A DNA stretch of 55,836 bases, taken from contig NZ_PXWF02000196.1 in the NCBI RefSeq assembly GCF_003011895.2, forward strand, positions 1 through 55,836, given 5' to 3'. The translations under genes and the position numbers were made by a program. This document shows, piece after piece, positions 26,593-35,861 of this stretch. The notes under the pieces are model-generated. The model was given only the letters and a program-made list of their open reading frames with translations, made no database searches and was not told the origin of the DNA. Numbering within the stretch: position 1 is the stretch's first letter; each line of letters begins with the position of its first letter. This stretch comes from Massilia glaciei. GTDB lineage: Bacteria > Pseudomonadota > Gammaproteobacteria > Burkholderiales > Burkholderiaceae_D.

Positions 26593-28968
26593 ATGAAAAT
26601 TCGTCCACCGGCAGTGTTTGGCTATTCCCTTGCGGCGGCAACGGCAGTTTTATCGACCGCCGCAATGGCGCAGGCGGCAACTGGCGGCGAAACAACGGCC
26701 AGGGCCAAGCCGGCCGCCATGTCCGACCAGATCGAGGTGGTCACGGTGACCGCGCAAAAGCGCAGGGAGGATCCGAACAAGGTGGCCATGAGCATTTCCG
26801 CGGTCAGCGGCGAGCAACTGCAAAACCAGCACGTGAACGACATCACCGACCTGACGCGCATCGTGCCCAATATTTCATTCACCGCCGCCAGCGGCAACGG
26901 CGGCGCCGGTCCCGGCACCTCCAACATCGAAATCCGCGGCATCAGTTCGGCGGCCGGCGCGGCCACCGTCGGCATCTATCTGGGCGAGGTCTCTATCACG
27001 GTGGGCAACGTCTACACGATGGGCTCGGTCGAGCCGAAGTTCTTCGACATCGACCGCGTCGAGGTCCTGCGCGGCCCGCAGGCGACCTTGTACGGCGCCA
27101 GCTCGATGGGCGGCACCATCAAATTCGTGCCCAACGAACCGGACTTGAAGGCGCGCGAGTTCAACGTCTACAGCGAGGCCTCGGGCACCAGGGGCGGCAG
27201 TCCGGGCTATGCGGGCAGCGTGGTGGGCAACATTCCTCTGATACAGAACGAACTGGCGCTGCGCATCGGCGCGCAGGCCCAGCACACGGGCGGCTTCATC
27301 AAGCAGGTCGATGGCGGCGGCAATGTGCTGGCCAAGGATATCAACCAGGTCGCCGACCAGGAACTGCGCGTGGCGCTCAAGTGGAAGCCGACGCCGGCGC
27401 TGACCATCACGCCGTCGCTGTACTACCAAAAGGTGGACGCCAAGGATATCTCGGCATTCAACACCGACCTGCCGAACTACCAGGCGCTGAAACAGGTGCG
27501 CGAGCCGTCCAAAGACATCTTGCTCACGCCCAACGTGACCCTCAATTGGGATCTGGGCAAGGCCGACCTGACCTCGAGCTCGAGCTTTTTCGAGCGCAAG
27601 TTCGACCGCACCCAGAACGGTTCGGCGTACAACAGCTATTCGCTGTCGACCTTTCTGACCTCGACCGAGGACGGCGTCACGGCGCCGCCGGCGCTGATCG
27701 ACGCCATCGCCGCGCTGCCGTCTGCGGTCTATCTGAACAACAAGGTGCGCCAGGTGTCGCAGGAATTCCGGCTCGCCTCCAAGCCCTACGATGCGGCGTT
27801 GTCGCCGTGGACCTGGATCGGCGGGGTGTACTTTTCCAAGCAGCACACCAACATCGCCGAGAACGATCCGATCTTCGGTGTCAACGCGACGTTCGCGCAA
27901 TTCGGTTTCAGCAGCGAGGACCCGAACATCCTCCCGGACTCGTTCCCGGGCGCCTTCCCCAACGATAACTCGTTCTCGGGGGCCTTCCATTACAGCGAGA
28001 GGCAAGCCTCGGTCTTTGGCGAGGCCAACTACCACTTCACACCAAAGCTGCACGGGACGGTTGGCGCGCGCTACCTCAAGGGCAAGTCCACGCTCGACCA
28101 AAGGAACGGCCTGTACCTGGCCGGCGCCGGCAACAACAGCAGCACCACGCTGTCGTCGACGGCGTTCACGCCGAAGTTCGCGCTGACCTGGGAGGTCGAT
28201 CCCGCCAACACGCTGTACGCGAGCGTGGCCAAGGGCTTCCGCCTCGGCGGCTCCAATGTGTTCGTGCCGCCGACCACCTGCGGCCCCGACCTTCAGCAAA
28301 ACGGCATCGACAAGGGGCCGGCCACCTACGCCCCGGACAGCCTGTGGAGCTATGAGGCGGGCGGCAAGTCGCGCCTGCTGGGCAATCGCCTGTCGGTCAA
28401 CGCCAGCGTCTTCTACGTCAAGTGGAGCAACATCCAGCAGGGCGTGTACCTGCCGACCTGCGCCTACACCTACAACGCCAACGCGGGCGACGCCGTCAGC
28501 AAGGGCCTCGAGTTCGAGATCAGGGCCAAGCCGATGGCGGGCCTGACGCTGAGCGCATCGGGCGGTTATGTGAAGGCCGAACTGTCGAACGACAAAGGCC
28601 TGCAAAACGGTATCGTCGGCGCGGTCAAAGGGGCGCGGATCCAGGGCGTCCCCGAATACAACGCGGCCGTCAACGCGCGCTACAACTTCGCTCTCGGCAA
28701 CCAGTTCGCCTTTGTGATGGGCGGCATGCAGTGGGTCGGTTCAAGCAAGGGCTCGCTCAACCCGGACCAGACCGACTACGAACGGCCCGCCTACCACACG
28801 GCCGACCTGAGCGCCGGCGTCTCGCTCGGGCGTTACGACCTGAGCGTGTTCGTCAAGAACGCGCTCGACAACGACACCGTGATCCAGCATCCGCAGGTGG
28901 CGTCGATCGTGCAGGGCTACCGGGTGGCGCCGCGCAGCATCGGCATGAGCGTCGCCGCCAAGTTCTAG
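26593..28968 (+). CDS. TonB-dependent outer-membrane receptor
   Basis: A 791-aa receptor. The signal peptide ends at STAAMA-QA (about residue 27). A TonB box-like IEVVTVTAQKR is at about 48-58, followed by a plug domain with NIEIRGI and VEVLRGPQATLYGASSMGG. A 22-strand barrel follows, ending in ...IGMSVAAKF with a terminal Phe. The plug sequence recalls the large subfamily of proteobacterial receptors (IroN/sphingomonad-type) for siderophores, sugars or aromatic compounds. The substrate cannot be told from the sequence. A ribosome binding site (AAGGAAAG) precedes ATG 26593. A strong terminator follows. Confidence 0.9.
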   Translation: MKIRPPAVFGYSLAAATAVLSTAAMAQAATGGETTARAKPAAMSDQIEVVTVTAQKRREDPNKVAMSISAVSGEQLQNQHVNDITDLTRIVPNISFTAASGNGGAGPGTSNIEIRGISSAAGAATVGIYLGEVSITVGNVYTMGSVEPKFFDIDRVEVLRGPQATLYGASSMGGTIKFVPNEPDLKAREFNVYSEASGTRGGSPGYAGSVVGNIPLIQNELALRIGAQAQHTGGFIKQVDGGGNVLAKDINQVADQELRVALKWKPTPALTITPSLYYQKVDAKDISAFNTDLPNYQALKQVREPSKDILLTPNVTLNWDLGKADLTSSSSFFERKFDRTQNGSAYNSYSLSTFLTSTEDGVTAPPALIDAIAALPSAVYLNNKVRQVSQEFRLASKPYDAALSPWTWIGGVYFSKQHTNIAENDPIFGVNATFAQFGFSSEDPNILPDSFPGAFPNDNSFSGAFHYSERQASVFGEANYHFTPKLHGTVGARYLKGKSTLDQRNGLYLAGAGNNSSTTLSSTAFTPKFALTWEVDPANTLYASVAKGFRLGGSNVFVPPTTCGPDLQQNGIDKGPATYAPDSLWSYEAGGKSRLLGNRLSVNASVFYVKWSNIQQGVYLPTCAYTYNANAGDAVSKGLEFEIRAKPMAGLTLSASGGYVKAELSNDKGLQNGIVGAVKGARIQGVPEYNAAVNARYNFALGNQFAFVMGGMQWVGSSKGSLNPDQTDYERPAYHTADLSAGVSLGRYDLSVFVKNALDNDTVIQHPQVASIVQGYRVAPRSIGMSVAAKF

Positions 28969-28988
28969 GCGGCCGCGCTTTCTCGCCT

Positions 28989-29015
28989 GGGGCTGCCACG
29001 GCAGCCCCTTTTTGC
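28989..29015 (+). terminator. Rho-independent terminator of the TonB-dependent receptor
   Basis: GGGGCTGCC-AC-GGCAGCCCC (28989-29008) followed by TTTTTGCTTTTT, 20 bp after the receptor stop. It is the clearest intrinsic terminator in the window. Confidence 0.92.
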
Positions 29016-29077
29016 TTTTTGCAGGCGACGGGAATGGCGGCGCGAATCGCGCCTGCAGGAACTTCCGGGGGCGAGCG

Positions 29078-29257
29078 GTCAAGGACCCCAAAGACTGGAC
29101 CACCGGCGACGAACCCATGACGGGCGCGCAAAAATCCTACCTCAAGACCTTGTCCGAGGAGGCCAAAGAAGAAGTGGACGAGAACCTGACCAAGGCCCAG
29201 GCCTCCGAGCGGATCGAAGAACTGCAGAAAAAAACGGGCCGCGGGCAAGACCATTAG
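29078..29257 (+). CDS. DUF3072 protein, probably missing its N-terminus
   Basis: From 29078 the frame reads VKDPKDWTTGDEPMTGAQ, then SYLKTLSEEA and LTKAQASERIEELQKKTGRGQ. This is the DUF3072 pattern of small cytoplasmic proteins of unknown function. The conserved part starts before any usable start codon. ATG 29117 would give only 46 residues and lose half of the motif. A TTG at 29012 lies inside the preceding terminator. The first 5-15 codons therefore seem to be lost or replaced. It is followed directly by another gene whose 5' end is missing. Confidence 0.55.
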   Translation, partial: VKDPKDWTTGDEPMTGAQKSYLKTLSEEAKEEVDENLTKAQASERIEELQKKTGRGQDH

Positions 29258-29372
29258 TCCCGAGCGGACTGCCGTCAATTGCATCGCCGTCTCGCTCGAA
29301 ACGGTCAAGGGGATCTATCTGCCCTACAAAACCGCGTTCGTCTGGTTCGAACTCGCCTCGACGTGCATCTTT

Positions 29373-29951
29373 ATGTTCGAATACCTTTGCCGGCTGTGGG
29401 TGGCGATGGAACAGAAGCAGTTTTCGCGGCCGGTCGTCGGCCGCCTTCGCTTCGCGCTGCAACCGCTGCTGCTACTCGATCTGCTGGTCCTGATGACTTT
29501 TTTCGCGCCGATCGATTTGCGCTTCTTGCGGATATTCCGGATCACCAGGCTGCTGCGCGTGTTGCATCTGGAATTGTTCGAGCGCTCCATGCGGGGAATC
29601 CTCCACTCCATCATGCTGCGGGCCCATTTGCTTGGCGTCGCGGCGGCGGTCATGCCGACGGCGGTCTACTGCACCGCGGCCTTGATTTACATGGTCGAGA
29701 ACCCCGCGCAGCCGGAGAGATTCAGTAGCATCCCCGAGACGCTTTGGTGGGCCGTCGTGACGCTCACCACCATCGGCTATGGCGACATCTATCCCATCAC
29801 GCCACTGGGGAAGATCCTGACGAGCGTGATTACCTTGTTTGGGGTCGGCGTATTCGCCTTGCCGGCGGCGATACTCACCGCGGCGGTCCTCGACGTGGGC
29901 AAGCGCGAATCGCATGAGTGCCCGCACTGCAAAAAGCAATTCACCAAGTAG
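29373..29951 (+). CDS. Voltage-gated K+-type ion channel, 5'-truncated
   Basis: The frame contains an S4-like segment (RFLRIFRITRLLRVL), a pore helix and the selectivity filter TTIGYGD, the last helix and a C-terminal HECPHCKKQF zinc-ribbon-like end. Similarity to six-helix channels starts upstream at about 29265 (SLETV, then FVWFELASTCIFMFEYLCRLWV). No start codon exists before ATG 29373, which lies inside the S2 region. About 30-40 N-terminal residues and most of S1 are missing: the frame runs directly out of the DUF3072 gene's last codons. Expression from 29373 would give a 192-aa protein lacking a full voltage sensor. It is probably a remnant, though pore function is not excluded. Confidence 0.7.
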   Translation: MFEYLCRLWVAMEQKQFSRPVVGRLRFALQPLLLLDLLVLMTFFAPIDLRFLRIFRITRLLRVLHLELFERSMRGILHSIMLRAHLLGVAAAVMPTAVYCTAALIYMVENPAQPERFSSIPETLWWAVVTLTTIGYGDIYPITPLGKILTSVITLFGVGVFALPAAILTAAVLDVGKRESHECPHCKKQFTK

Positions 29952-29967
29952 CAGATCGATCGCATAG

Positions 29968-30186
29968 TTGACAGCCAACACGGACATCAGCCGGCAGGCC
30001 GTTACCAAGCATTTAAAGGTGCTGGCCGAAGCGGGCGTGGTGCTCGACGCCAAGCTCGGACGCGAGCGGCACTGGCAGTTCGACCCCGGCCAGATCGAGC
30101 AAGCCAGGCACACGCTCGATGTCATCGGCCGGGAGGGGGAGGTCGCGTTGGGACGGCTCAGGGCGTTTGCCGAGTTGCCACTCTGA
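29968..30186 (+). pseudogene. ArsR-family regulator remnant lacking its N-terminal helices
   Basis: Translation from TTG 29968 gives ISRQAVTKHLKVLAEAGVV (recognition helix and wing), followed by GRERHWQFDPGQIEQA and a C-terminal helix. The first 35-40 residues of an ArsR protein, including the usual LADPTRRxIL helix, are absent, and 16 bp separate it from the channel stop. It cannot form a normal winged-helix domain. The AHSA1-type partner that usually follows such regulators is also missing. Confidence 0.7.
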
Positions 30187-30203
30187 CGGCCTCGGTCATC
30201 CCG

Positions 30204-30863
30204 TCATTTGCTCGTTGGCGCGATTGCAGACGCCTGCGTAATGACCTGGAAGAATTTGAGCTCGGGCTGCGCGGCGCACGTGGCGATCGTGTTTGCAACG
30301 CGGCCCTTGATGCTTTTTGCGAACGCAATTTTGTCGTCGGATGGCTTTAACGAGAAAAACATGACGCCCGTCGCCAGGTCAAACAGGCCGAGCTCGCCGG
30401 GTCCGCGTTCCGGGAACGCGGTCGTAAAGTAAGCCAGGTCCGTGTTCAGGTCCTCACAGGTTTTTTTATGGAGTTCCGAAAACGTGTCCTTGCGAAACTC
30501 GACAGGGACAAGGATCGCCGGCGACGCTCCAGACGCGTTTTCCTTCAATTTGTATTTGAGCTGTTTTACGATTGAGACGGCAATCTCGTCGAGCTTTTCG
30601 GACCGGGATGTCTCTTTGACGCTCACGTGCTCCGTTGTTCCATCGGGTGTGAGCCGCGCGGCAACCGTTGTCGTTCCCTGAACGCCCGCTTTGACAAGTT
30701 CGGGCGGGTACATCGCGTGCGTGGGGTACAGCACCACTTCTTCAACGAGCGATGGCGCCGCCTCGCTGGCCGGTGGCGTTGCCGGTGGCGTTGGCGAAGC
30801 TGATTGCGCGGACGCGGCAGCGGCAATGGCAAGGCTAGCAATGGCCAGCACAAATATTTTCAT
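30204..30863 (-). CDS. Periplasmic TonB C-terminal-domain protein
   Basis: A 219-aa protein with a signal peptide (LAIASLAIAAAASAQS) and a Pro-rich spacer. It then has a TonB-like C-terminal domain (about 45-125) with YPPELVKAGVQGTTTVAARL and a VSVKETSRSEKLDEIAV segment. The last 95 residues are not TonB-like and carry two cysteines. There is no N-terminal anchor apart from the signal peptide, so it is not a standard energy transducer. It may bind receptor plugs or be a soluble relative. It is convergent with the gene remnants. Confidence 0.7.
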   Translation of the reverse strand: MKIFVLAIASLAIAAAASAQSASPTPPATPPASEAAPSLVEEVVLYPTHAMYPPELVKAGVQGTTTVAARLTPDGTTEHVSVKETSRSEKLDEIAVSIVKQLKYKLKENASGASPAILVPVEFRKDTFSELHKKTCEDLNTDLAYFTTAFPERGPGELGLFDLATGVMFFSLKPSDDKIAFAKSIKGRVANTIATCAAQPELKFFQVITQASAIAPTSK

Positions 30864-30966
30864 TTGATGATTTACTCGCGAATGGTTGGGGAGCCGGCAT
30901 GGCTGGACTTATTTTACCTACGTGGCGTCGCTCACGGCTGTGAATATACCGGGCCCGCCCGCGGAA

Positions 30967-31407
30967 TCAGGCCTCGGCGCGGATCGACCCGATGATGTCG
31001 TACGCCAGTGCGCGCGCGGCCGGCGAATCGAAGTAGGCGGAGATTTCCAAATATCCCCGCGCCGAAATCGCGTAGGCGGCGACCGAATGGCATTGCGTCG
31101 AATCGGCCTCGGGGTCCGCTTCGGCCAATTCATAGGTCAGCAGCGTCAGCGTTGCCCCCCTGTCGATGCGCTCGTCACGGCGTTCGGCGTTCGCGCTTTG
31201 CAAGATCAAAGCCAGTTGCTCATCGACGCTGATCTGGCGTTCATTGTTCCAGGCGTTGAGCCAGAACGTCAGCTCCGCCATCCATAGCACCAGGCTTCCG
31301 TCTTCGATGCGGCGATTAAATTTTTCGGGCAAGGTAATACGCCAGCCCTTCGTCAACTGGTAGTCGCCGGTGACAACGGGATGGTCAGGATGCAGATCGG
31401 TAGGCAA
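30967..31407 (-). CDS. Hypothetical cytoplasmic protein (about 146 aa)
   Basis: I do not recognise the family. The frame is open further upstream, but the best start is TTG 31407. It has AGGA 9 nt upstream and lies 11 bp after the stop of the DUF2939 gene. The protein begins LPTDLHPDHPVVTGDYQLTKGW and contains RITLPEKFNRRIEDGSLVLW, which looks like an immunity or structural beta-sheet domain. No catalytic motif, signal peptide or membrane segment is seen. It is probably cotranscribed with the DUF2939 gene. Confidence 0.6.
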   Translation of the reverse strand: MPTDLHPDHPVVTGDYQLTKGWRITLPEKFNRRIEDGSLVLWMAELTFWLNAWNNERQISVDEQLALILQSANAERRDERIDRGATLTLLTYELAEADPEADSTQCHSVAAYAISARGYLEISAYFDSPAARALAYDIIGSIRAEA

Positions 31408-31418
31408 GATTGATATTC

Positions 31419-32060
31419 CTATTGGGGTGGTGAAGCATAAACGGTGACGGCTATTGGCGCGCCTCTTTGAGGCATGCCCGACAAACGCACTTCGGTCAGC
31501 CGCCACTGCGCAAAACCGCTGCGCTCGAGCACCAGGCCGAGTTTCTCGTCGTTGGTCTGGGTCGGTTTTTGCGGGTCCGTGGCATACGCGACGAGCTTGT
31601 TCACGCCTTCGCGCTCGTAGGTCCACTCCAATTTGGGCTTGGTCGCCTGTGCCTGGCCGCCGGCCTCGCCGGATGGCTGCGTGCCGGGCGCCGCCGCGCC
31701 GGGCGCCGTCAGCCGGCCGTCCTGCATTGCCCGCATGATCGTCTCGGGGCGCACCATGGTATCGACGAATTTGTTCACAATCATCGCGCCGAGCCGGGCG
31801 CCAAAGGCGGCCCCCGCCTTCGCCCTCGGGTCGTCCAAATCGCCGGCCGCCGGCAGGCGCTCCTCGAACATGGCCGAGAACTGCGACTTGAGGCTGTCGC
31901 GCACCTTGGGGAAGTCGATGCGCTCGTTGAACGCGGCCGCGTCATTCTCGCGCGCCGCCGACTTGAGTTGCCAAAGCGCGAGGAAGGGCGACCAGTACCA
32001 ATAGGCGGCAACGGCCACCAGCGCGACCACGAGCAGGGATTTCAGCGATTTGGATGTCAT
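31419..32060 (-). CDS. DUF2939 membrane-anchored protein
   Basis: About 213 aa from ATG 32060. One N-terminal membrane helix (LLVVALVAVAAYWYWSPF) is followed by LWQLKSAARENDAAAFNERIDFPKVRDSLKSQ, the hallmark of DUF2939. The rest faces the periplasm, with a Gly/Ala/Pro-rich insert. Function unknown. It heads a two-gene unit with the hypothetical protein downstream. Confidence 0.78.
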   Translation of the reverse strand: MTSKSLKSLLVVALVAVAAYWYWSPFLALWQLKSAARENDAAAFNERIDFPKVRDSLKSQFSAMFEERLPAAGDLDDPRAKAGAAFGARLGAMIVNKFVDTMVRPETIMRAMQDGRLTAPGAAAPGTQPSGEAGGQAQATKPKLEWTYEREGVNKLVAYATDPQKPTQTNDEKLGLVLERSGFAQWRLTEVRLSGMPQRGAPIAVTVYASPPQ

Positions 32061-32244
32061 GGCGCAAGACAATCAGATGAGGAATAACTTTGGCACTATT
32101 GCCATTTCAGTATTCCAGATCATAGCATCGGGGGACGGCGCGCATGGCGCGAACGACTTGAGCGGCCCGCACAAAGGCGTCGCGAACCAGCGTGCTTCGC
32201 CAACCAGCATGCCTCGACAGCCGGCGTGCCCGCGCCCCAAAAGC

Positions 32245-32271
32245 AAAGAGCAGCATTGTCCGCTGCTCTTT
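32245..32271 (-). terminator. Intrinsic terminator downstream of the Crp/Fnr gene
   Basis: The stem is AAAGAGCAGC (32245-32254) paired with GCTGCTCTTT (32262-32271), with a 7-nt loop. On the minus strand it is followed by GCTTTTGG. It lies 25 bp past the stop of the Crp/Fnr-type gene. The T-run is short, so strength is moderate. Confidence 0.7.
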
Positions 32272-32296
32272 GGCATTGCTCCTTGTAGCGGCGCTG

Positions 32297-33106
32297 TTAC
32301 GCCGCCATATCGGCCAGCAAGCGGCTGTATTCGCTCTTGGCCACCTTGTAGCATTCTCCGGCGCACATCTCGAGGCCCGCACGGTCGGTCACCGTGATCG
32401 TTCCGCGGCGGTATTGGATCAGGCCCTCGTCCTGCAGCTTTCCGGCGGCGGCCGTGATGCTCTCGCGGCGCACGCCGAGCATGATGGCGATCAGTTCCTG
32501 GGTGACCTTGAGCTCGTTGGAGTCCGAGCGGTCGATCCGGTCCAGCAACCAGCGGCACAGCTTCTGCTCGATCGAGCTGTGGCGTCCGCCGACCGCGTTT
32601 TGGGTCATTTGCGCAAACAGGGCGTTGGTGTAGCGCATCAGCAGTTGCGCCATGGCGCCGCCGCGGGCAAACGTTTCGCGCAGGTAGCTCGCCTTGAGGC
32701 GGAACCCGTGGCCGCCGGTTTGCACCACCGCGCTGCAGGTCGCCGTCTGGCCGGCGAAGATCGACACGCCGACCACGCCCTCATGGCCCACCACCGCGAT
32801 TTCGGTGGTCGCGCCATCTTCCATCACGTACAGCAGCGAGACGATCGACGAGGTCAGGAAATAAACATACTCGAGCTGGCTGCCGTAGGCGAACAGCTCT
32901 TTTCCGGAACGCAGTTCGACCAGTTCAAGTTGCGACAGGAGATCGTTCATCTCGCGTTCGGGCAGGGCGGCCAGCAGTTCGTTCTGGCGCGTGCTGAACA
33001 GGCTAACAGGAGGACGCGCCGGCGCCATGAGTTGGTCCACGTCCATCGCGCGCAGATGATCCATTTTTGTGTTGCCGGCTGTGCTGCTGAAAGTTGTCGA
33101 GTTCAT
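32297..33106 (-). CDS. Crp/Fnr-family transcription regulator
   Basis: A 269-aa regulator. After about 45 unstructured residues comes a cyclic-nucleotide-binding-like domain (about 50-170) with GKELFAYGSQLEYVYFL and GHEGVVG. A helix dimer region and a winged helix-turn-helix follow (about 200-245: VTQELIAIMLGVRRESITAAA). The Cys-rich FNR iron-sulphur motif is absent. The sequence resembles the Crp/Fnr group common in Oxalobacteraceae and Burkholderiales, whose ligands are not known. It is monocistronic with its own terminator. Confidence 0.87.
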   Translation of the reverse strand: MNSTTFSSTAGNTKMDHLRAMDVDQLMAPARPPVSLFSTRQNELLAALPEREMNDLLSQLELVELRSGKELFAYGSQLEYVYFLTSSIVSLLYVMEDGATTEIAVVGHEGVVGVSIFAGQTATCSAVVQTGGHGFRLKASYLRETFARGGAMAQLLMRYTNALFAQMTQNAVGGRHSSIEQKLCRWLLDRIDRSDSNELKVTQELIAIMLGVRRESITAAAGKLQDEGLIQYRRGTITVTDRAGLEMCAGECYKVAKSEYSRLLADMAA

Positions 33107-33336
33107 TTCTTGTTCTCTTTATCAAGTTGCGCTGTTTATATCCAGCAGCGAATGTGACCAGAATAATTCTTTGGGCGAATGTTGCACATCGGATGAGTTG
33201 CAGCGAACGCGTAGGTTGTAAAGATAAAAACTTGTAGGGCAAGTCCTACTGGAAACTTTTTTGCTTACAATTGACAGGACCGGAGCGTCGCGGCCCTGCT
33301 TTGCCGGCGCGTTGCCGGCGCGTTGCTGGCGCGATG

Positions 33337-33567
33337 TCAGCGCACCCCGCCATGGGCGCGGCGGCACACGCGCACCGTGTGGCGGGTGCCGTCGCGGCAC
33401 ACGACCCGGCGCACCTTCGGGCGCGGCTGGGCCTGTTGACGGTTGAGGTCCTGGGCCGCCGCGCCCGGATTGAGGGGCTTGGCGCTGCCGGGGGCAAAAT
33501 ACACCTGGGCCTGGGACGCTTGGCAGACGCCGAGCAGCAGCGTGATTGCGCAGAGGAGCTTTTTCAT
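33337..33567 (-). CDS. Small secreted protein of unknown function
   Basis: 76 aa with a clear signal peptide (KKLLCAITLLLGVCQASQA, cleavage near residue 20) and a ribosome binding site (AAGGATAC) before the ATG. The mature part is short, Pro/Gln-rich and basic at the end, with a VVCRDGTRHTVRVCRR cysteine pair that could form a disulphide. I do not recognise a family. Confidence 0.65.
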   Translation of the reverse strand: MKKLLCAITLLLGVCQASQAQVYFAPGSAKPLNPGAAAQDLNRQQAQPRPKVRRVVCRDGTRHTVRVCRRAHGGVR

Positions 33568-33741
33568 GTTGTATCCTTGGTGGGGCTTGCTTGATCAGGG
33601 CCCCAAGTTAAGCGCCCGGCGGCGCCGCGTCTGTGTGCTTCCGAACATGGCCCCCTCGGTCGATCGCAAGGACAAGAGGGGCAAGCGCCGCCGGACGGCG
33701 GCTTTTCGCCGTACACTGGGCTTTTGCCACGGAAAGCGTCG

Positions 33742-34431
33742 ATGCATCGGCTACTGCGCCCCCTTGCCTCCCTGATCGCCGCCCTGCCGCTGCTGGCCGG
33801 CGCCGCCGACAGCGTGTGTTTCGGCACCAGCGGCAAGGGCCGGCTCGAGGGCGGCGTGCGCCTGCCCGCCGGCGGCGCCAACTTCGCCCCGTACAGCACG
33901 CTCGGGGTGCGGCTTGGCCGCACCCACGTGCATGCTGCGGTCGCGCGCACCGTGGTCGACGCGTACGCCATGCTGGCCTTGTCGCGCCCCGCCACGACGT
34001 ACGTGTATGGCGAGACGGGCTGGGCCGGGGGCGGCCGCATCCGGCCGCACCGCACCCATCAGAACGGCTCTGCGGTCGACTTCATGGTGCCCGTGCTCGA
34101 CCCCGCGGGGCGTTCGGTGCCACTGCCTTCCGGCGCGGGCAACAAGTACGGCTATGCCATCGAATTCGACGCCGCCGGCCGCTACCGCGACCTGCGCATC
34201 GATTTCGAGGCCGTCGCCGCGCACCTGGCCGCCTTGCAGGCGGCGGTGCGCAAAAACGGCATCCGCGTCGAGCGCGTCATCATCGAGCCCGCCTACATCG
34301 CCCTGCTTGGCATGGGCAAGCCGGGCGCATCGACCAGGCCGCCCATCCCCTTCATGCGTGGCAAGGCGTGGATCAGGCACGACGAGCACTACCACGTCGA
34401 CTTCGCGCTGCCTTGCCGGCCGCTTCCCTGA
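33742..34431 (+). CDS. mepA: MepA-like penicillin-insensitive murein endopeptidase
   Basis: A 229-aa exported LAS-type metallopeptidase. The signal peptide is LASLIAALPLLAGAA. Zinc ligands are His106 and Asp113 in HRTHQNGSAVD and one of the two histidines (216/218) in HDEHYHVDF. This is the pattern of MepA, which cuts D-Ala-mDAP and mDAP-mDAP crosslinks in peptidoglycan. It is shorter than E. coli MepA (about 274 aa). The ATG at 33742 has GGAAA 7 nt upstream. It stands alone. Confidence 0.75.
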   Translation: MHRLLRPLASLIAALPLLAGAADSVCFGTSGKGRLEGGVRLPAGGANFAPYSTLGVRLGRTHVHAAVARTVVDAYAMLALSRPATTYVYGETGWAGGGRIRPHRTHQNGSAVDFMVPVLDPAGRSVPLPSGAGNKYGYAIEFDAAGRYRDLRIDFEAVAAHLAALQAAVRKNGIRVERVIIEPAYIALLGMGKPGASTRPPIPFMRGKAWIRHDEHYHVDFALPCRPLP

Positions 34432-34652
34432 GCAAGCTTTCCCGGGCAACAATCTTGCAACCGGGATCGTTGTGACGATGCAACATCTTTTGATCCTTCC
34501 AGTTTTGCAACGTGCATTGACGCAGCGCAAAGGTCTATACTTTTTTCAAGCGCTACTCAACCCTGCAGGCCGCCCGCACCCGCGGCGGACCATCCGGCAA
34601 GGCTGAACCTGACGGCGCGCACTGTGCGCGTTGCGCAAGAACAGGACAGAAA

Positions 34653-35807
34653 ATGGCCGAGCTTCGTTCCCCAGTCCGAAAAGGTGTCATGGCAGTGCTC
34701 GCGTTCGCCGCCGGCCTGTCCGCCCTGCCTGCCACGGCCGCCGCCGAGGGCGCCGAATCGAATTTAAAAGTCTCCGGTTTCCTCTCCATCGTCGGCGGCA
34801 AGATCACCAGCGCGAGCATGCCCGGCGACTATTCGGGCCCGACCACGATCGACGGCAACGATTGCCCCTGCTACACGGCGGACTGGGGCAACGCGGGCGT
34901 GTACCGCGAGCGCTTCTCGCTGGCGCCCGAATCGCGCGCCGGCATCCAGCTCAAGTACACGTTCAACCAGCAATTCAACGCCGTCGCCCAGGTCGTCACG
35001 CGCGGCAGCGATCCGACCCCGAACGTGCAATGGGCGTATGCGAGCTATGCGCCGAGCAAGAGCCTGGAAATCCAGGTCGGGCGCAAGCGCATTCCGCTGT
35101 ACTACTATTCCGACTTCCAGGACATCGGCGTGGCCTATCCCTGGCTGGCGGCGCCGCCCGAGCTGTACGGCTGGGAGGCGACCAATTACAACGGCGTGAG
35201 CATGCGCTACACGCGTGCCGTCGGCGAAGGCAACCTCAGCCTGGGCCTGTTCGCGGGCAAGGAGACGGTCAAGGACGCCTTGTACCAGCGCCTCTACTAC
35301 GATGGCAAGACCAAGGTCGTCTGGAGCAATCTGGTCGGCGGCGACGCCGAACTGACGCGCGGCCCGATGACCCTGCGCGCCATCTACATGCAGACCGACG
35401 TGCGCAGCACCAACCCCGGCATCGGCCTCGACGATTCGGCCGCGCTCACGGCCTACGGCCTGGCCGCCAACTTCGATTTCGAGAACTGGTTCGTGCTCAG
35501 CGAGGTCACCCGCCTGCAGCGCGACTTCGCCATCGACTACCGGGTCAGCGCGCCCGCGTTCACCCTCGGCGCCGGATACCGGTTTGGCAGCTGGACCCCG
35601 TTCCTCAATTTCGCGCGCTACAAGGAAATCTCGAGCGACCACAGCATCTACATGCCGCAGTCGTACGACCGGGCCTCGCTGACGCTGCGTTACGACATCG
35701 ATTCGCGCAGCGCGGTCAAAGGCCAGCTCGACCGCCACAAGGATGTCTCGCACAATTTCGGTGGCAACGTCACGATGGTCCGCCTGTCGTACGATCGCCT
35801 GTTTTAA
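34653..35807 (+). CDS. Outer-membrane porin-like beta-barrel protein
   Basis: A 384-aa exported protein (signal ending PATAAA-EG, about residue 32). Alternating beta-strand sequence runs through to a C-terminal Phe (VRLSYDRLF), the outer-membrane barrel signature. Strand pairs such as SRAGIQLKYTFNQQFNAVAQV and SLEIQVGRKRIPLYYYSD are porin-like. The CPC pair near residue 73 is unusual. It is followed by a small PBP-like gene; such pairs occur in phosphate or anion uptake loci. The solute is not known. Confidence 0.8.
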   Translation: MAELRSPVRKGVMAVLAFAAGLSALPATAAAEGAESNLKVSGFLSIVGGKITSASMPGDYSGPTTIDGNDCPCYTADWGNAGVYRERFSLAPESRAGIQLKYTFNQQFNAVAQVVTRGSDPTPNVQWAYASYAPSKSLEIQVGRKRIPLYYYSDFQDIGVAYPWLAAPPELYGWEATNYNGVSMRYTRAVGEGNLSLGLFAGKETVKDALYQRLYYDGKTKVVWSNLVGGDAELTRGPMTLRAIYMQTDVRSTNPGIGLDDSAALTAYGLAANFDFENWFVLSEVTRLQRDFAIDYRVSAPAFTLGAGYRFGSWTPFLNFARYKEISSDHSIYMPQSYDRASLTLRYDIDSRSAVKGQLDRHKDVSHNFGGNVTMVRLSYDRLF

Positions 35808-35861
35808 TCGCGGATGGCGCGCGGGGTCGGCGCGGTGCACGGCACGAATTAGGAGAACATG

